From contig CAWJNV010000002.1 of the NCBI GenBank assembly GCA_963844325.1, forward strand, positions 3,782,001 through 3,846,000: DNA of 64,000 nt. Reading direction: 5' to 3'. The notes under the pieces were generated by a model. It did not search any database, was not told the origin of the DNA, and worked only from the letters and a program-made list of their open reading frames with translations. Shown one piece after another: positions 8,388-17,072 of this stretch (position 1 is the first letter of the stretch; every line of letters begins with the position of its first letter). The position numbers and the translations under genes were made by a program. The stretch comes from CADCTQ01 sp963844325 (GTDB lineage: Bacteria > Bacteroidota > Bacteroidia > Cytophagales > 172606-1).

Positions 8388-9263
8388 ATGAAAAAGAAGA
8401 CCAGTTTCTCAACCAGAGGCCAAAGAGCGGATATAGGGGATTTGTCCATTTACAGAATATTGCCTAATCGATACACTGACGCGGTGGGGCCGTTTGTGTT
8501 TTTGGACCATGTCATTCCCAGGCTTAATCCCGCTGTGATGAACAGCGGAACCGGAGCGCATCCCCATCGGGGCATTGCTACCTTGAGTTACGTTCTGGAA
8601 GGAGAAGATGAACATTTTGACAGTGCCGGGAATTATGCCAAAATCTATTCCGGTGGTATTCAGTGGATGAAAGCCGGAAACGGAATTATTCATGATGAAA
8701 CTTTAAATGTGGATTCGACAACGGGAGCGAACCGCATCCACGGTTTTCAATTCTGGATTAATCTTCCATCAAAAAACAAAGCGGAAAAACCGGAATACCG
8801 GGCAATCGGGGGCAACGAAGTGCCTCAGAAGGCATTACCAGATGAGGGTGGCTGGATCAAAGTAATCGCGGGCAGTTACGAAGCGCTGCATGCAAAAATA
8901 CCCAATTATTCAGCGCAGTTTTTATACCACATTCATCTTGAGCCCGGCAAAAGCTTCACCATTTTCATGGACGAAAAAGTGGAAGTGGCGGCATTCTTAC
9001 CCACTAAGGATATCATACTGAACGATGCCCGGTTTGGGGCAGGAGAATTTGTGGAATTTGACCGAAATGCGGGAGAGATAGCGATGGATAATAGTTTACA
9101 GGAAGCTGCCGACATCCTTTTATTCGGCGGCGAACCCTATACCGAACCCATTGTGGCCGAAGGTCCATTTGTGATGAACAGCAGAGCCGAAATAGCGGAA
9201 GCGTACCGGGACTTTTACGCCGGGAAATACGGCGAAATCCATCCCCAGAAAAGAAGTGTATAG
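8388..9263 (+). CDS. pirin family protein
   Basis: 291 residues with a bicupin fold. The metal-binding N-terminal cupin is visible: GAHPHRGIATLSYVLEGE and MKAGNGIIHDE provide the His/His/His/Glu set, and GPFVFLDHVIPRLNP precedes it. The C-terminal cupin ends with GPFVMNSRAEIAEAYRDFYAGKYG. Bacterial pirins can act as quercetin dioxygenases or as redox-sensitive cofactors; the function here is open. It is on the same strand as the flanking hydrolase and LLM oxidoreductase and may be co-transcribed with the latter (68-base gap). Confidence 0.93.
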   Translation: MKKKTSFSTRGQRADIGDLSIYRILPNRYTDAVGPFVFLDHVIPRLNPAVMNSGTGAHPHRGIATLSYVLEGEDEHFDSAGNYAKIYSGGIQWMKAGNGIIHDETLNVDSTTGANRIHGFQFWINLPSKNKAEKPEYRAIGGNEVPQKALPDEGGWIKVIAGSYEALHAKIPNYSAQFLYHIHLEPGKSFTIFMDEKVEVAAFLPTKDIILNDARFGAGEFVEFDRNAGEIAMDNSLQEAADILLFGGEPYTEPIVAEGPFVMNSRAEIAEAYRDFYAGKYGEIHPQKRSV

Positions 9264-9331
9264 ATTTTACATCCAACCGGACCGGTGGATACCACCCGGC
9301 AGAAAACATTCGTCATTAGCCACAATATACC

Positions 9332-10354
9332 ATGGAAATAGGAGTAGATAGTTTTGCATCGGCCATGTATGGAAGCAATGCGCTGAACAGTGCAGATGCC
9401 ATGGAACAGTTGCTGGACCGGATCGTAAGGGCCGACGAAGCGGGACTTGATGTGTTTGGGATTGGTGAGCATCATAAAAAGGAATTTCTTGATTCTGCAC
9501 CCGCCGTAATCCTCTCCGCCGCCGCTGCCAGGACCAAACGGATTCGCCTGAGCAGTGCCGTTAAAGTGTTAAGTACCGACGACCCGGTGCGGGTATACCA
9601 GAGTTTTGCCACCCTTGATCTCATTTCAAAGGGGCGGGCAGAACTAGTCGTTGGGCGTGGATCAGCCATTGAATCCTTCCCGCTTTTTGGATTTAACCTT
9701 AAAGACTACGATGCACTCTTTGCGGAGAAGCTGGAGTTACTGCTGCGGGTACGCGACCAGGAATTTGTTACCTGGTCAGGGAAGTTCAGGCCGGCCATCC
9801 ATAACCAACCGGTTTACCCAAGGGCACTGCAGCAACAATTACCGGTATGGCTGGGGGTAGGGGGCACGCCAGAATCTTTTGTACGAGCCGGGGCTTTGGG
9901 TTTGCCGCTGATGGTGGCCGTTATTGGTGGAGAAACCGCTGACTTTCGTCCCCTGGTAGACTTGTACCGGGAAGCAGGCCGGCGAGCAGGTTTTTCGTCG
10001 GACCAGTTAAAGGTTGGGTTGCATTCGCCCGGTTATGTAGCCCAAACCAATGAGCAGGCCATTGCCGATTATTATCCGGGCTATGCCGAGTTGTGGACGA
10101 GAATGGGGAAAGAACGGGGATGGCCCCCGGTGACCCGGTCGCAGTTCAATGCTTTGATTGCTCCCGAAGGCGTACTGGTGGTGGGCAGCCCCGCACAGGT
10201 TGCCGAAAAATTAGCAAGGCATAGCGAAGCACTGGGCGGGGTAGACCGATTTACCTTCCAGATGGATAACGCCGGGTTATCGCACCCGCAATTGTTACAG
10301 TCCATTGAATTAATCGGTGAAAAGGTTATTCCACTTATACAGAAAAACGCCTGA
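9332..10354 (+). CDS. LLM-class flavin-dependent oxidoreductase
   Basis: 340 residues of luciferase-like monooxygenase type. It opens MEIGVDSFASAMYG, followed by EAGLDVFGIGEHHKKEF, RIRLSSAVKVLSTDDPVRVYQ (strand and loop carrying flavin contacts) and GRAELVVGRGSAIESF, all common in this bacterial LLM subgroup. Members use reduced FMN from a separate reductase; substrates range from alkanals to sulfonates. It lies 68 bases after pirin on the same strand. Confidence 0.92.
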   Translation: MEIGVDSFASAMYGSNALNSADAMEQLLDRIVRADEAGLDVFGIGEHHKKEFLDSAPAVILSAAAARTKRIRLSSAVKVLSTDDPVRVYQSFATLDLISKGRAELVVGRGSAIESFPLFGFNLKDYDALFAEKLELLLRVRDQEFVTWSGKFRPAIHNQPVYPRALQQQLPVWLGVGGTPESFVRAGALGLPLMVAVIGGETADFRPLVDLYREAGRRAGFSSDQLKVGLHSPGYVAQTNEQAIADYYPGYAELWTRMGKERGWPPVTRSQFNALIAPEGVLVVGSPAQVAEKLARHSEALGGVDRFTFQMDNAGLSHPQLLQSIELIGEKVIPLIQKNA

Positions 10355-10453
10355 ACGACTTTGTAACCGACAGCTTATTCGTTTTCAAATAATGATGCAG
10401 TAAATGCTTTGAAACTGAAAAAGAATTGTTCAAAATAAAAACAAATTCCAGCT

Positions 10454-10927
10454 ATGAAAGCGCTCACCGATTACATCCTGAAGTTTGGCAACCTGAATAA
10501 AGAACAAACAGACTTTATTGCGAGCCAGGCAACAAGGCTTACACTCCCTAAAGGTGAAATCTCATTAAATTTTAATAACCCTGAGTTGCAGAAAATTCTG
10601 CATTGGGCAGGAACCCATCATGAAGGGGCAAAAGGCTTCATTGATACTTTTGCCGGCGTAAATGAATTTTGGACAATTCAAACTTTTGAAGTGCAGGATA
10701 TCTTTTCAGAAGATGAAAAGGCAGCTGTCTTTGGTAGTTTTACTTACCCTTCAAGAACACTTAACAAACAGGTCACTTCTCCATTTTCAATACTTGCCAA
10801 AGTGAAAGAAAGATTTATCACTTTATGTTCCTGGAAGACACTTTTGCAACGGTTGGCAGTTTCAGAATTACTTCAGCCGGTACGTTCCACAGTGACCCAA
10901 AAGGAACTGAATTCAGATTATAGGTAG
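10454..10927 (+). pseudogene. chimera of a Crp/Fnr N-terminus and a frameshifted SnoaL-like protein
   Basis: The first 35 residues (MKALTDYILKFGNLNKEQTD, FIASQATRLTLPKGE) are the usual start of a Bacteroidota Crp/Fnr regulator, but no cNMP domain follows. From about residue 38 the sequence is a SnoaL/NTF2-type protein (NNPELQKILHWAGTHHEGA, GSFTYPSRTLNKQVTSPFSI). Near base 10812 the frame slips: the other frame reads YHFMFLEDTFATVGSFRITS, the expected end, and stops at 10922. The gene is thus a deletion fusion plus a frameshift. Confidence 0.7.
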
Positions 10928-11022
10928 TAATTCAAAAGGTGTAGATGGCATCTGGTGAGTCTATTACCCAATGAAAGCAAACCCGGAACAACCAATCTGA
11001 TTGCTTAGTCATTTTCATTCCC

Positions 11023-11589
11023 ATGAGACTCCTGACTTTTGGGCCGGGCCGCGCCTTTGTGCGCCGCTACGCCATCCCCCTCTTGTTGCCGGCTGCACTG
11101 CTGCCTATTTCCTGCTCCGGGGATGACGACGGCGGCGAGCCGGCAGTACCCAACCTGGTAACCATCAACGTGCCCAACCTTTACCCGGAAAACCTGCAGT
11201 ACGACGCGGCCGGCAAACGCTTCCTGGTCAGCTCTGTCACGCTGGGTGACATCGGGCAGGTGACGGATGACGGCAGGTACGCTGTGTTTGCCGGCGCCAC
11301 GAATGCGGGGGGCACCCGCTACATCACCTCCGCCACGGGCCCGTACCTGGCTACGGCATTGCCAGGGTCACCTATTAAGCCAAACAGCACCCACAGTAAA
11401 AATTCCTTTTCACTTTTCTCCAACCTCCTTGATCATGAAAGCAGTTCGCATTCACTCCTTTGGCGGAGCCGATTTGTTAATGTACGAAGATGCCCCGATG
11501 CCTGCCCCGGCGGCCGGCGAAGTCCGCATCAAAGTCCGCGCGGCCGGAGTCAACCCGTTCGACTGGAAAATCCGGACGGGTATTTATAA
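11023..11589 (+). pseudogene. truncated lipoprotein (SMP-30/gluconolactonase-like start)
   Basis: The frame begins with a lipoprotein signal (LLLPAALLPISC, lipobox ISC) and a GDDDGG spacer, then NVPNLYPENLQYDAAGKRFL and VSSVTLGDIGQVTDDGRYAV, resembling the first blade of Bacteroidota SMP-30/NHL-like lipoproteins. Resemblance ends near base 11375; the rest of the frame runs into the oxidoreductase gene in another reading frame. Only about 115 of an expected 300 or more residues survive, so this is a gene remnant joined to foreign DNA. Confidence 0.5.
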
Positions 11590-12361
11590 AAAGATGATCC
11601 CGCATCAATTGCCCCTGATCCTGGGCTGGGACGTAGCGGGCGACATCGAGTCGGTGGGGTCCGGCGTAACGGAATTTACAGTCGGTGATGCGGTGTACGG
11701 GCTGGCAGACACTACAATCAACGGTGCCTACGCGGAATACATCGTAGTGAAAGCCAGTATCATTGCGCCCAAGCCTGATCGCCTCGACTACCTGCAAGCA
11801 GCCTCTGTGCCACTGGCTGCCGAAACGGCCTACCTGGCTATGTACGACACCGGCCAGGTGAAAGCCGGGCAAAAGGTACTCATACACGGAGCCTCGGGCA
11901 GCGTAGGTGGGTTTGCCGTACAGCTGGCCAAAATACGGGGGGCGCACGTCATAGGCACCGCCTCCGGCGCGCAGGCTGACTACGTGAAAAGCCTGGGCGC
12001 TGACCGGGTCATCGACTACAAAACGGAGCACTTCGAAACCATTGCCAAAGACGTGGACCTGGTGCTGGACACGCTCGGTGGCAAGACCCAGGAATTGTCG
12101 TGGCAGGTGCTCAAGCCCGGCGGCCTGCTCGTATCGATCGTACAGCCACCCGTCAACGCCCCGGCCGGAGTGCAGGGCAAGATGATTGTGGTGCAACCCA
12201 ATGCTGACTCGCTTCGCGCCATCACCGCACTCATTGACGCAGGGCAACTCAAGACGCTGGTCCAACAGATCATGCCGCTGAGCGAAGCCCGCCGGGCCCA
12301 TGAGTTACTGGAAGCCGGACTGTCAAAGCCGGGAAAAGTAATGTTGCAAGTGGCTGGTTAA
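11435..12361 (+). CDS. NADP-dependent oxidoreductase (MDR, quinone-reductase type)
   Basis: 308 residues from the ATG at 11435 (MKAVRIHSFGG). GroES-like domain signs are GVNPFDWKIRTGIY and GWDVAGDIESVGSGV; the Rossmann motif is IHGASGSVGGFAVQLAK. No zinc ligands are seen. The frame is open further upstream but that part belongs to the lipoprotein remnant region, so the MKA start is preferred. It is a paralogue of the MDR protein at 3861-4823. Likely role: reduction of quinones or enones. Confidence 0.9.
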   Translation: MKAVRIHSFGGADLLMYEDAPMPAPAAGEVRIKVRAAGVNPFDWKIRTGIYKKMIPHQLPLILGWDVAGDIESVGSGVTEFTVGDAVYGLADTTINGAYAEYIVVKASIIAPKPDRLDYLQAASVPLAAETAYLAMYDTGQVKAGQKVLIHGASGSVGGFAVQLAKIRGAHVIGTASGAQADYVKSLGADRVIDYKTEHFETIAKDVDLVLDTLGGKTQELSWQVLKPGGLLVSIVQPPVNAPAGVQGKMIVVQPNADSLRAITALIDAGQLKTLVQQIMPLSEARRAHELLEAGLSKPGKVMLQVAG

Positions 12362-12426
12362 AAAAAGGTAAATGGTTTGGTATTGCTAATCTCAAAATCT
12401 ATATCCGTAATCAAATTAATCAAAAA

Positions 12427-13290
12427 ATGAGTAACAAAGTTGTATTGCTCACCGGAACCAACAGTGGATTCGGATGGCTAACAGCGCATAGTGTAGCCGC
12501 TTTAGGGCATAAAGTGTATGCTACCATGCGGGATACCAATGGAAAAAACGCCGATAAAGCAAAAGCCTTATCACAGGTAAAAAATGTAACGGTGCTGGAT
12601 GTCAGCCTGACTGATGAAGTCAGTGTAAAAAATGCCGTTGACACAATCCTGGCGAAAGAAGGCAAGATAGATGTTTTGGTAAACAATGCGGGAATTGGCA
12701 TGACCGGAGTGGCTGAAAGCTATACGATTGCAGATGTTGAGGAAATGTTTGACGTGAACGTTGTCGCCCCCTGGCGATTAATGAAATTGGCATTGCCCGG
12801 CATGCGCAAACAAGCAGAAGGCCTGATTATCAATGTAACCAGTGGTTTTGGAAGATTCTCTCTTCCTTTTTCGGTAGTCTATGGTGCCTCAAAGTTTGGT
12901 TTGGAAGGACTGAGTGAAGGGTTGCATTATGAGGTAAGACCTTTAGGAGTTGATGTGGTCATCCTGCAACCAGGAGCCTTCCCTACCGAAATGTCCCAGA
13001 AGGCCAGAGCTGCCTCTGACACAGCAGTAAATGCCCACTACGAGGCGATAGCTGCTATCCCCGAAAAAATGGTTAATGCCATTGTGCAACTGTTTGAAGC
13101 GGCAAACCCTGACCCGCAAGACGTTGCCGATGCAGTGGTCAGGCTGATCGATCTGCCTAAAGGGCAAAGGCCATTAAGAATGGTTGTTGACCCGGCGACG
13201 GGAGAATTTGTCAAAGCGGCTAACGATGCGGTACAGGTTGAATACGCCAAAACTTTAACCGCCTTCGGAATGAAAGAATTGCTGCCATAA
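12427..13290 (+). CDS. short-chain dehydrogenase/reductase
   Basis: 287 residues. The cofactor loop is LLTGTNSGFGWLTAHSVA, then VLVNNAGIGMTG, catalytic Ser in NVTSGFGRFS and YGASKFG (YxxxK). The C-terminal extension with KGQRPLRMVVDPATGEFVK is common in SDRs of the retinol-dehydrogenase/carbonyl-reductase-like group. It lies 65 bases after the MDR gene on the same strand, so the two may form an operon. The substrate is unknown. Confidence 0.9.
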   Translation: MSNKVVLLTGTNSGFGWLTAHSVAALGHKVYATMRDTNGKNADKAKALSQVKNVTVLDVSLTDEVSVKNAVDTILAKEGKIDVLVNNAGIGMTGVAESYTIADVEEMFDVNVVAPWRLMKLALPGMRKQAEGLIINVTSGFGRFSLPFSVVYGASKFGLEGLSEGLHYEVRPLGVDVVILQPGAFPTEMSQKARAASDTAVNAHYEAIAAIPEKMVNAIVQLFEAANPDPQDVADAVVRLIDLPKGQRPLRMVVDPATGEFVKAANDAVQVEYAKTLTAFGMKELLP

Positions 13291-13483
13291 GTTATTGAGA
13301 CCGGTATGGTGTGTTGTCACCCTACTTAAATCATTTCGGCCTGTATGGTCTATTTTGCCATGCCATTGGCTTTAAAATTATTTAAAGAATGGCTAAAACC
13401 CAACAATTGAGGAAACCATTGAAAAAATGATTGTCCTTAGATAAGGATACAATGAACTATACTGTAAACCATCTGAAGAGAAT

Positions 13484-13524
13484 ATGGAAAACAGCAGTTG
13501 CCGCAGGATTTTCAATCGCACAAA
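13484..13524 (+). pseudogene. 41-bp relic of a Kef-like antiporter gene
   Basis: These 41 bases match the antiporter gene at 853-893 (opposite strand) with two mismatches, and the surrounding frame reads WKTAVAAGFSIAQ against WKTAVTVGFSIAQ in the antiporter. The match ends abruptly on both sides. It is a scrap of a deleted antiporter paralogue or of a rearrangement involving the copy 12.6 kb away. Confidence 0.6.
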
Positions 13525-13590
13525 CAGAATAAGAAGAAATATCCATTAGAAACGAATTTGCCAATTGGTAAACAGGTTTATTTTTTAAAT
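13525..13590 (+). pseudogene. probable Crp/Fnr regulator 3'-end relic
   Basis: Read across two frames this gives RIRRNI, SIRNEF and NLPIGK, the usual tail of Bacteroidota Crp-like regulators (SLSRIRRNI..FLPNGK). It is fused directly to the antiporter scrap and lies 39 bases before the DJ-1-like gene. The palindrome-like TTTGCCAATTGGTAAA inside it is similar to a sequence at 16552-16567 before the SnoaL gene. Confidence 0.4.
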
Positions 13591-13628
13591 ATGCATTTTT
13601 GCAATATCTATTTTGATCATTAAAAAAA

Positions 13629-14312
13629 ATGAAAAAGAAAATTTTAATCGTTGTATCCAATGCCGATGCGATTGGACCCAACAACAGGAGAACAGGCGTT
13701 TTTCTTCCAGAAGTAGCACATCCTTATGCTGAATTCACCAAAGCGGATTACCAGGTAGATTTTGCCAGCTTAACCGGCGATACCCCTTATCTGGATGCCC
13801 TTAATCTGGCAAATGATCCTGACAACCTGGCCTTTTTAACGGGCAAGGGATGGGAGGCCATGCAAAAGGCCGGCAAATTATCCGATGCTGCTATTGACAG
13901 TTATGATGCCGTTTTCGTACCCGGCGGTCTGGCACCAATGGTAGATATGCCGGAAAATGCCCTCCTTAAAAAAGTAATTAAAGAGACCTATGAACGGAAT
14001 GCGGTTGTTGGGGCAGTATGTCACGGACCCGTATCCTTATTAAATGTCAAACTGAGTAATGGGTCCTACTTGGTAAGTGGTAAGAACCTCACTTCGTTTA
14101 CCGATGAGGAAGAAAAAGCTTACGACGCTGTAGCGGACGTACCATTTCTGCTTGAAACAGCCTTAACAAAACAGGGGGCAAAATTTCACGCCGCAGCCCC
14201 ATGGTCTGACCACAGTATTGCGGATGGCAACTTAGTCACCGGGCAGAATCCTGGCTCTGCTAAAGGAGTAGCCCAGAAAATGATCAATATTTTAGAATCT
14301 TCTGAAAAGTAA
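13629..14312 (+). CDS. DJ-1/PfpI-family class I glutamine-amidotransferase-like protein
   Basis: 227 residues. VFVPGGLAPMVDMPENALL and the nucleophile elbow GAVCHGPVSLL (Cys) are typical of the Hsp31/HchA-like branch of the DJ-1/PfpI superfamily, as is the start KKKILIVVSNADAI with GVFLPEVAHPYAEF (the conserved Glu). Members act as glyoxalases/deglycases or chaperones against reactive carbonyls, which fits the detoxification neighbours. A clear terminator follows directly. Confidence 0.9.
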   Translation: MKKKILIVVSNADAIGPNNRRTGVFLPEVAHPYAEFTKADYQVDFASLTGDTPYLDALNLANDPDNLAFLTGKGWEAMQKAGKLSDAAIDSYDAVFVPGGLAPMVDMPENALLKKVIKETYERNAVVGAVCHGPVSLLNVKLSNGSYLVSGKNLTSFTDEEEKAYDAVADVPFLLETALTKQGAKFHAAAPWSDHSIADGNLVTGQNPGSAKGVAQKMINILESSEK

Positions 14313-14320
14313 GGATCTCA

Positions 14321-14367
14321 TCCTATCGGCCTTCTCTAAGGTATGGATGCAGGTCGATAGGATTTTT
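14321..14367 (+). terminator. rho-independent terminator
   Basis: TCCTATCGGCC (14321-14331) pairs with GGTCGATAGGA (14352-14362), ten of eleven positions, followed by TTTTT. It starts 9 bases after the DJ-1-like stop codon and ends that transcript. Confidence 0.8.
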
Positions 14368-14424
14368 AGTTCTGCAATTCTCAGCAATACTGACAACTCA
14401 GATGCTTATAATTAGAAAATCAAG

Positions 14425-14727
14425 ATGGAAAATCAAAATCCGGTTCACGTATTTGCTACATGGAAAGTCAAAGAAGGCCAAATCGACAACGTTTTAAACT
14501 TGTTAAAGACCGTTCGGGACGAAAGTGTCAAGGAAAGCGGCAACCTGTTTTATAAGATTCACCAAGGTAATGCAGATCAGAATACTTTAGTATTATTTGA
14601 GGGATATACGAGTGAAGCTGCTGTTACAGAACACCGCAATTCGCCGCATTTTCAAGCGTTGGTATCAGGGCAGATTGTGTCCTTACTGGAAAGCAGGGAG
14701 ATTGTTTTAACAACTCCTTTATACTAA
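14425..14727 (+). CDS. putative quinol monooxygenase (ABM domain, YgiN-like)
   Basis: 100 residues forming one antibiotic-biosynthesis-monooxygenase (ferredoxin-like) domain: VHVFATWKVKEGQIDNVLNL, NLFYKIHQGNADQNTLVLFE and VTEHRNSPHFQAL. Small dimeric ABM proteins such as YgiN oxidise quinols without a cofactor. It is a single-gene unit between a terminator and a 300-base spacer. Confidence 0.88.
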   Translation: MENQNPVHVFATWKVKEGQIDNVLNLLKTVRDESVKESGNLFYKIHQGNADQNTLVLFEGYTSEAAVTEHRNSPHFQALVSGQIVSLLESREIVLTTPLY

Positions 14728-15032
14728 ACTAAAATTGGTAACAGGTTTTTGCATTGCATATATACTTCTGACTTATACGGATATACCAACAATTACCGGT
14801 GAACAACCAATAGCGATTCACATCATTCGGTTTCTTTTCACTCCTGCTCGTAAGCTTCTAACAGGCGTAATCTGTCGGTAAATTTCCACTGCGACAGTAT
14901 TCAGTAAGAAACAAGTCTTATCAAATGCACTTTTGTTTGATGGTAACTGAATTATACGCTCTTGAGGAAATATATAGTGTGAACTCACATCGTACAGACT
15001 ACATTGATAAACACCACAAAAATAAATAAAAC
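14728..15032. other. gene-free spacer
   Basis: About 305 bases, AT-rich, with no coding stretch I can relate to a family on either strand; a 74-codon leftward frame here has no recognisable motif. It presumably holds the promoter of the NAD(P)H oxidoreductase gene. Confidence 0.5.
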
Positions 15033-15710
15033 ATGCGCACAAAAAACATTTTAATCGTGTATGCTCACCCTGAACCGCAAAGTATGAATGGTTCCCTGTT
15101 TCGAACCGCTATAGAAACCTTCCGGAAAGTGGGCCATCAGGTACAGACTACTGATTTATACCGTCAAGATTTCCATCCCACCTCTGGACGAGCCAACTTC
15201 AGCAGTGTTAAGGATGCTGCATTTTTCAAACAGCAGGTCGAAGAAATCTACGCCGGTGAGGTAAATGGTTTTGTACCAGAGCTAGAGGAAGAAATGAAAA
15301 AAATAGAAGAATGTGACCTGATGATCTGGCAGTTTCCGCTCTGGTGGTATAATGTTCCTGCCATCCTGAAAGGTTGGGTAGACCGTGTGTTTGCCATAGG
15401 GCGAGCTTATGGTCAGGGGCAGATGTATGAAACCGGGCTTTTTAAAGGGAAAAAGGCCTTGCTTTCTCTCACAACTGGCACCGGGCCAGTTGGTTACCTC
15501 TCAGATGGTTCTGAGGGAGACATAATGGGCATTTTGCGCCCTTTACACCGGGGTATTCTTCAATTTACGGGCTTTACCGTACTGGCCCCCCACATTACTT
15601 ATAGCCCGGCCCGGAAGTCAAAGCAGGAATTAGAAGCAGAGTTGCAGGCATATGCCAACCGGCTAACTCATATTTGGGAAGAACCAGCCTTCGACGTTGG
15701 ACGCTACTGA
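15033..15710 (+). CDS. NAD(P)H-dependent oxidoreductase, flavodoxin-like (NQO1/KefF type)
   Basis: 225 residues. It begins KNILIVYAHPEPQSMNGSLF, then has IWQFPLWWYNVPAILKGW and VDRVFAIGRAYG, the signature of flavodoxin-fold quinone reductases (MdaB/KefF/NQO1). It would bind FMN or FAD and carry out two-electron quinone reduction. KefF proteins regulate Kef antiporters, and a Kef-like antiporter lies at the left of the window, but the distance makes a direct partnership doubtful. Confidence 0.9.
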   Translation: MRTKNILIVYAHPEPQSMNGSLFRTAIETFRKVGHQVQTTDLYRQDFHPTSGRANFSSVKDAAFFKQQVEEIYAGEVNGFVPELEEEMKKIEECDLMIWQFPLWWYNVPAILKGWVDRVFAIGRAYGQGQMYETGLFKGKKALLSLTTGTGPVGYLSDGSEGDIMGILRPLHRGILQFTGFTVLAPHITYSPARKSKQELEAELQAYANRLTHIWEEPAFDVGRY

Positions 15711-15845
15711 TATTATATTCTTCCGATAAGGATCATGCCCGTATCTGGTGCTTCACTGGACGAGTACACGAAACAATTGTTGTGAACAAAAACCTGGCTT
15801 AAAGGCGGTCCTTACGTTTTTATACCATTTCTTAATTAAAATATT

Positions 15846-16313
15846 ATGACTGAGCAAATGCAGATTGATGTTGAAAAAATCCGGATTCTTAAAGCACGTT
15901 ATTGCCGCTTTCTGGATACAAAACAGTGGGATGCTTTTAGTCAATTACTGACTGAGGATATAGTGATAGCGTTTTATGACCCCTCCGGCACATTGCAGAT
16001 GAAAGTAGAGGGCAGAGATGAAATGGTACGCCAGATAGCGGCCTATCTCAAAAATGCCCAGACAGTGCATCAGGTAAACCACCATGAAATTGAGCTACTG
16101 ACATCCACTACCGCCCGGGCTATATGGTCGGTTGAAGATATTTTAACCTTCACCTACCCGGCTGACGCTCCATTTACGGTTATTCACGGCTATGGCTACT
16201 ATCATGAGCGCTACGAGAAGGAGGCCGAAGAATGGCGCATCGCCGGGTTCCGGCTGGAACGTCTGAAACTGGATACTACTCCCTGGCCTGCCGCAGAACA
16301 CCAGACGGCCTGA
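15846..16313 (+). CDS. SnoaL-like (NTF2-fold) protein
   Basis: 155 residues; the opening VEKIRILKARYCRFLDTKQW, followed by DAFSQLLTEDIV, is standard for the SnoaL_4 (bile-acid 7-alpha-dehydratase-like) group; later VNHHEIELLTSTTARAIW and GYGYYHERYEKEAEEWRIAG fit. Some relatives are dehydratases or limonene-epoxide-hydrolase-like enzymes; no substrate can be assigned. It stands alone on the plus strand. Confidence 0.85.
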   Translation: MTEQMQIDVEKIRILKARYCRFLDTKQWDAFSQLLTEDIVIAFYDPSGTLQMKVEGRDEMVRQIAAYLKNAQTVHQVNHHEIELLTSTTARAIWSVEDILTFTYPADAPFTVIHGYGYYHERYEKEAEEWRIAGFRLERLKLDTTPWPAAEHQTA

Positions 16314-16461
16314 CTTATAAATTGGAATGCTTGAATTATTAGAAATAAACCTAATCAACAAAAACACCAACTTAAATCATGTAAGGAAGTAGGTGACCGA
16401 GAACTGTTTTTCGTTCACTTTCCCCAAACAGTTTGCCCGTAACGGACACCCAGCGCTTGCC

Positions 16462-16566
16462 AATCGTATCTCTCTTTCTTATATCGTTTCTAACCTGGGA
16501 GTTATACATCAATCATTAAGTAGAATAAAAAAAGCATCCGTTAGATTACTTTTTGCCAAATGGTAA
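16462..16566 (+). pseudogene. relic of a Crp/Fnr helix-turn-helix
   Basis: The frame reads NRISLSYIVSNLGVIHQSLS, then RIKKASVR and a stop. This aligns with the DNA-binding end of Bacteroidota Crp-like regulators (RVSLSYIASYLGITQQSLSRIRK). Upstream sequence in the 320-base spacer no longer resembles the cNMP domain. The stop codon overlaps a TTTGCCAAATGGTAAA sequence that in another frame reads FLPNGK, the common regulator tail. It lies before a SnoaL gene. Confidence 0.6.
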
Positions 16567-16635
16567 ATGGTTTGTTTTTATTTAAATAGACACTTGTCCT
16601 AGTCATTAATAAATAACAATATAAAATTTAAAAAT

Positions 16636-17067
16636 ATGGAAAATTTAAAAAACACTCCGGCGACTGAATTATTTCTCCACGGCCTGGATAAGTTTCTTGC
16701 CAAGGATATGAAAGGCTGGTCAGAATTATGTGCTGATGATGTGGTAGCTGAATTCCCTTTTGCTCCTGAAGGTACGCAAAATCGCTTTGAAGGAAAAGAA
16801 GCTCTTTATGCCTATTTAAAGGATTATCACAATTTTATCAATGTAAAATCTTTACCCACCAAGAAGGTGTATGGAACGGATGACCAGAATGTTGCTATTG
16901 CTGAATGGAGTGTTTCAGGCGAAGTAATTGCTAACGGTAATCCTTACGAAATGAGTTATGCTACTTTTGTAACCATTAGGGATGGATTGATTGTAAACTA
17001 TCGCGAATATTGGAATCCACAAGTTTTTATGAAAGCAATGAGTGGTGGAAATTTTGCTTCTGAATAA
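16636..17067 (+). CDS. SnoaL-like (NTF2-fold) protein
   Basis: 143 residues with the pattern ATELFLHGLDKFLAKDMKGW, VVAEFPFAPEGTQNRFEGKE and ITVNYREYWNP-type ending (FVTIRDGLIVNYREYWNPQV). It is a paralogue of the next gene (17146), which shares HYREYWNPVESKAF. AT-rich start region and lower GC than the next gene suggest separate origins. Function unknown beyond the fold. Confidence 0.85.
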   Translation: MENLKNTPATELFLHGLDKFLAKDMKGWSELCADDVVAEFPFAPEGTQNRFEGKEALYAYLKDYHNFINVKSLPTKKVYGTDDQNVAIAEWSVSGEVIANGNPYEMSYATFVTIRDGLIVNYREYWNPQVFMKAMSGGNFASE

Positions 17068-17072
17068 ACAGC

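Noticed and set aside
11477..12301. Leftward 274-codon frame opposite the MDR gene
   Set aside because: The plus strand has a complete MDR protein with its cofactor motif; the antisense frame has no motif and reflects GC-rich codon structure.
14818..15042. 74-codon leftward frame in the spacer before the NAD(P)H oxidoreductase
   Set aside because: No family resemblance, and it overlaps the start of a clear gene; probably chance.
16552..16567. TTTGCCAAATGGTAAA (and TTTGCCAATTGGTAAA near 13556) as a shared operator
   Set aside because: Both lie where Crp-like genes encode the tail FLPNGK, so common ancestry of regulator relics explains the similarity; operator function is possible but not needed.
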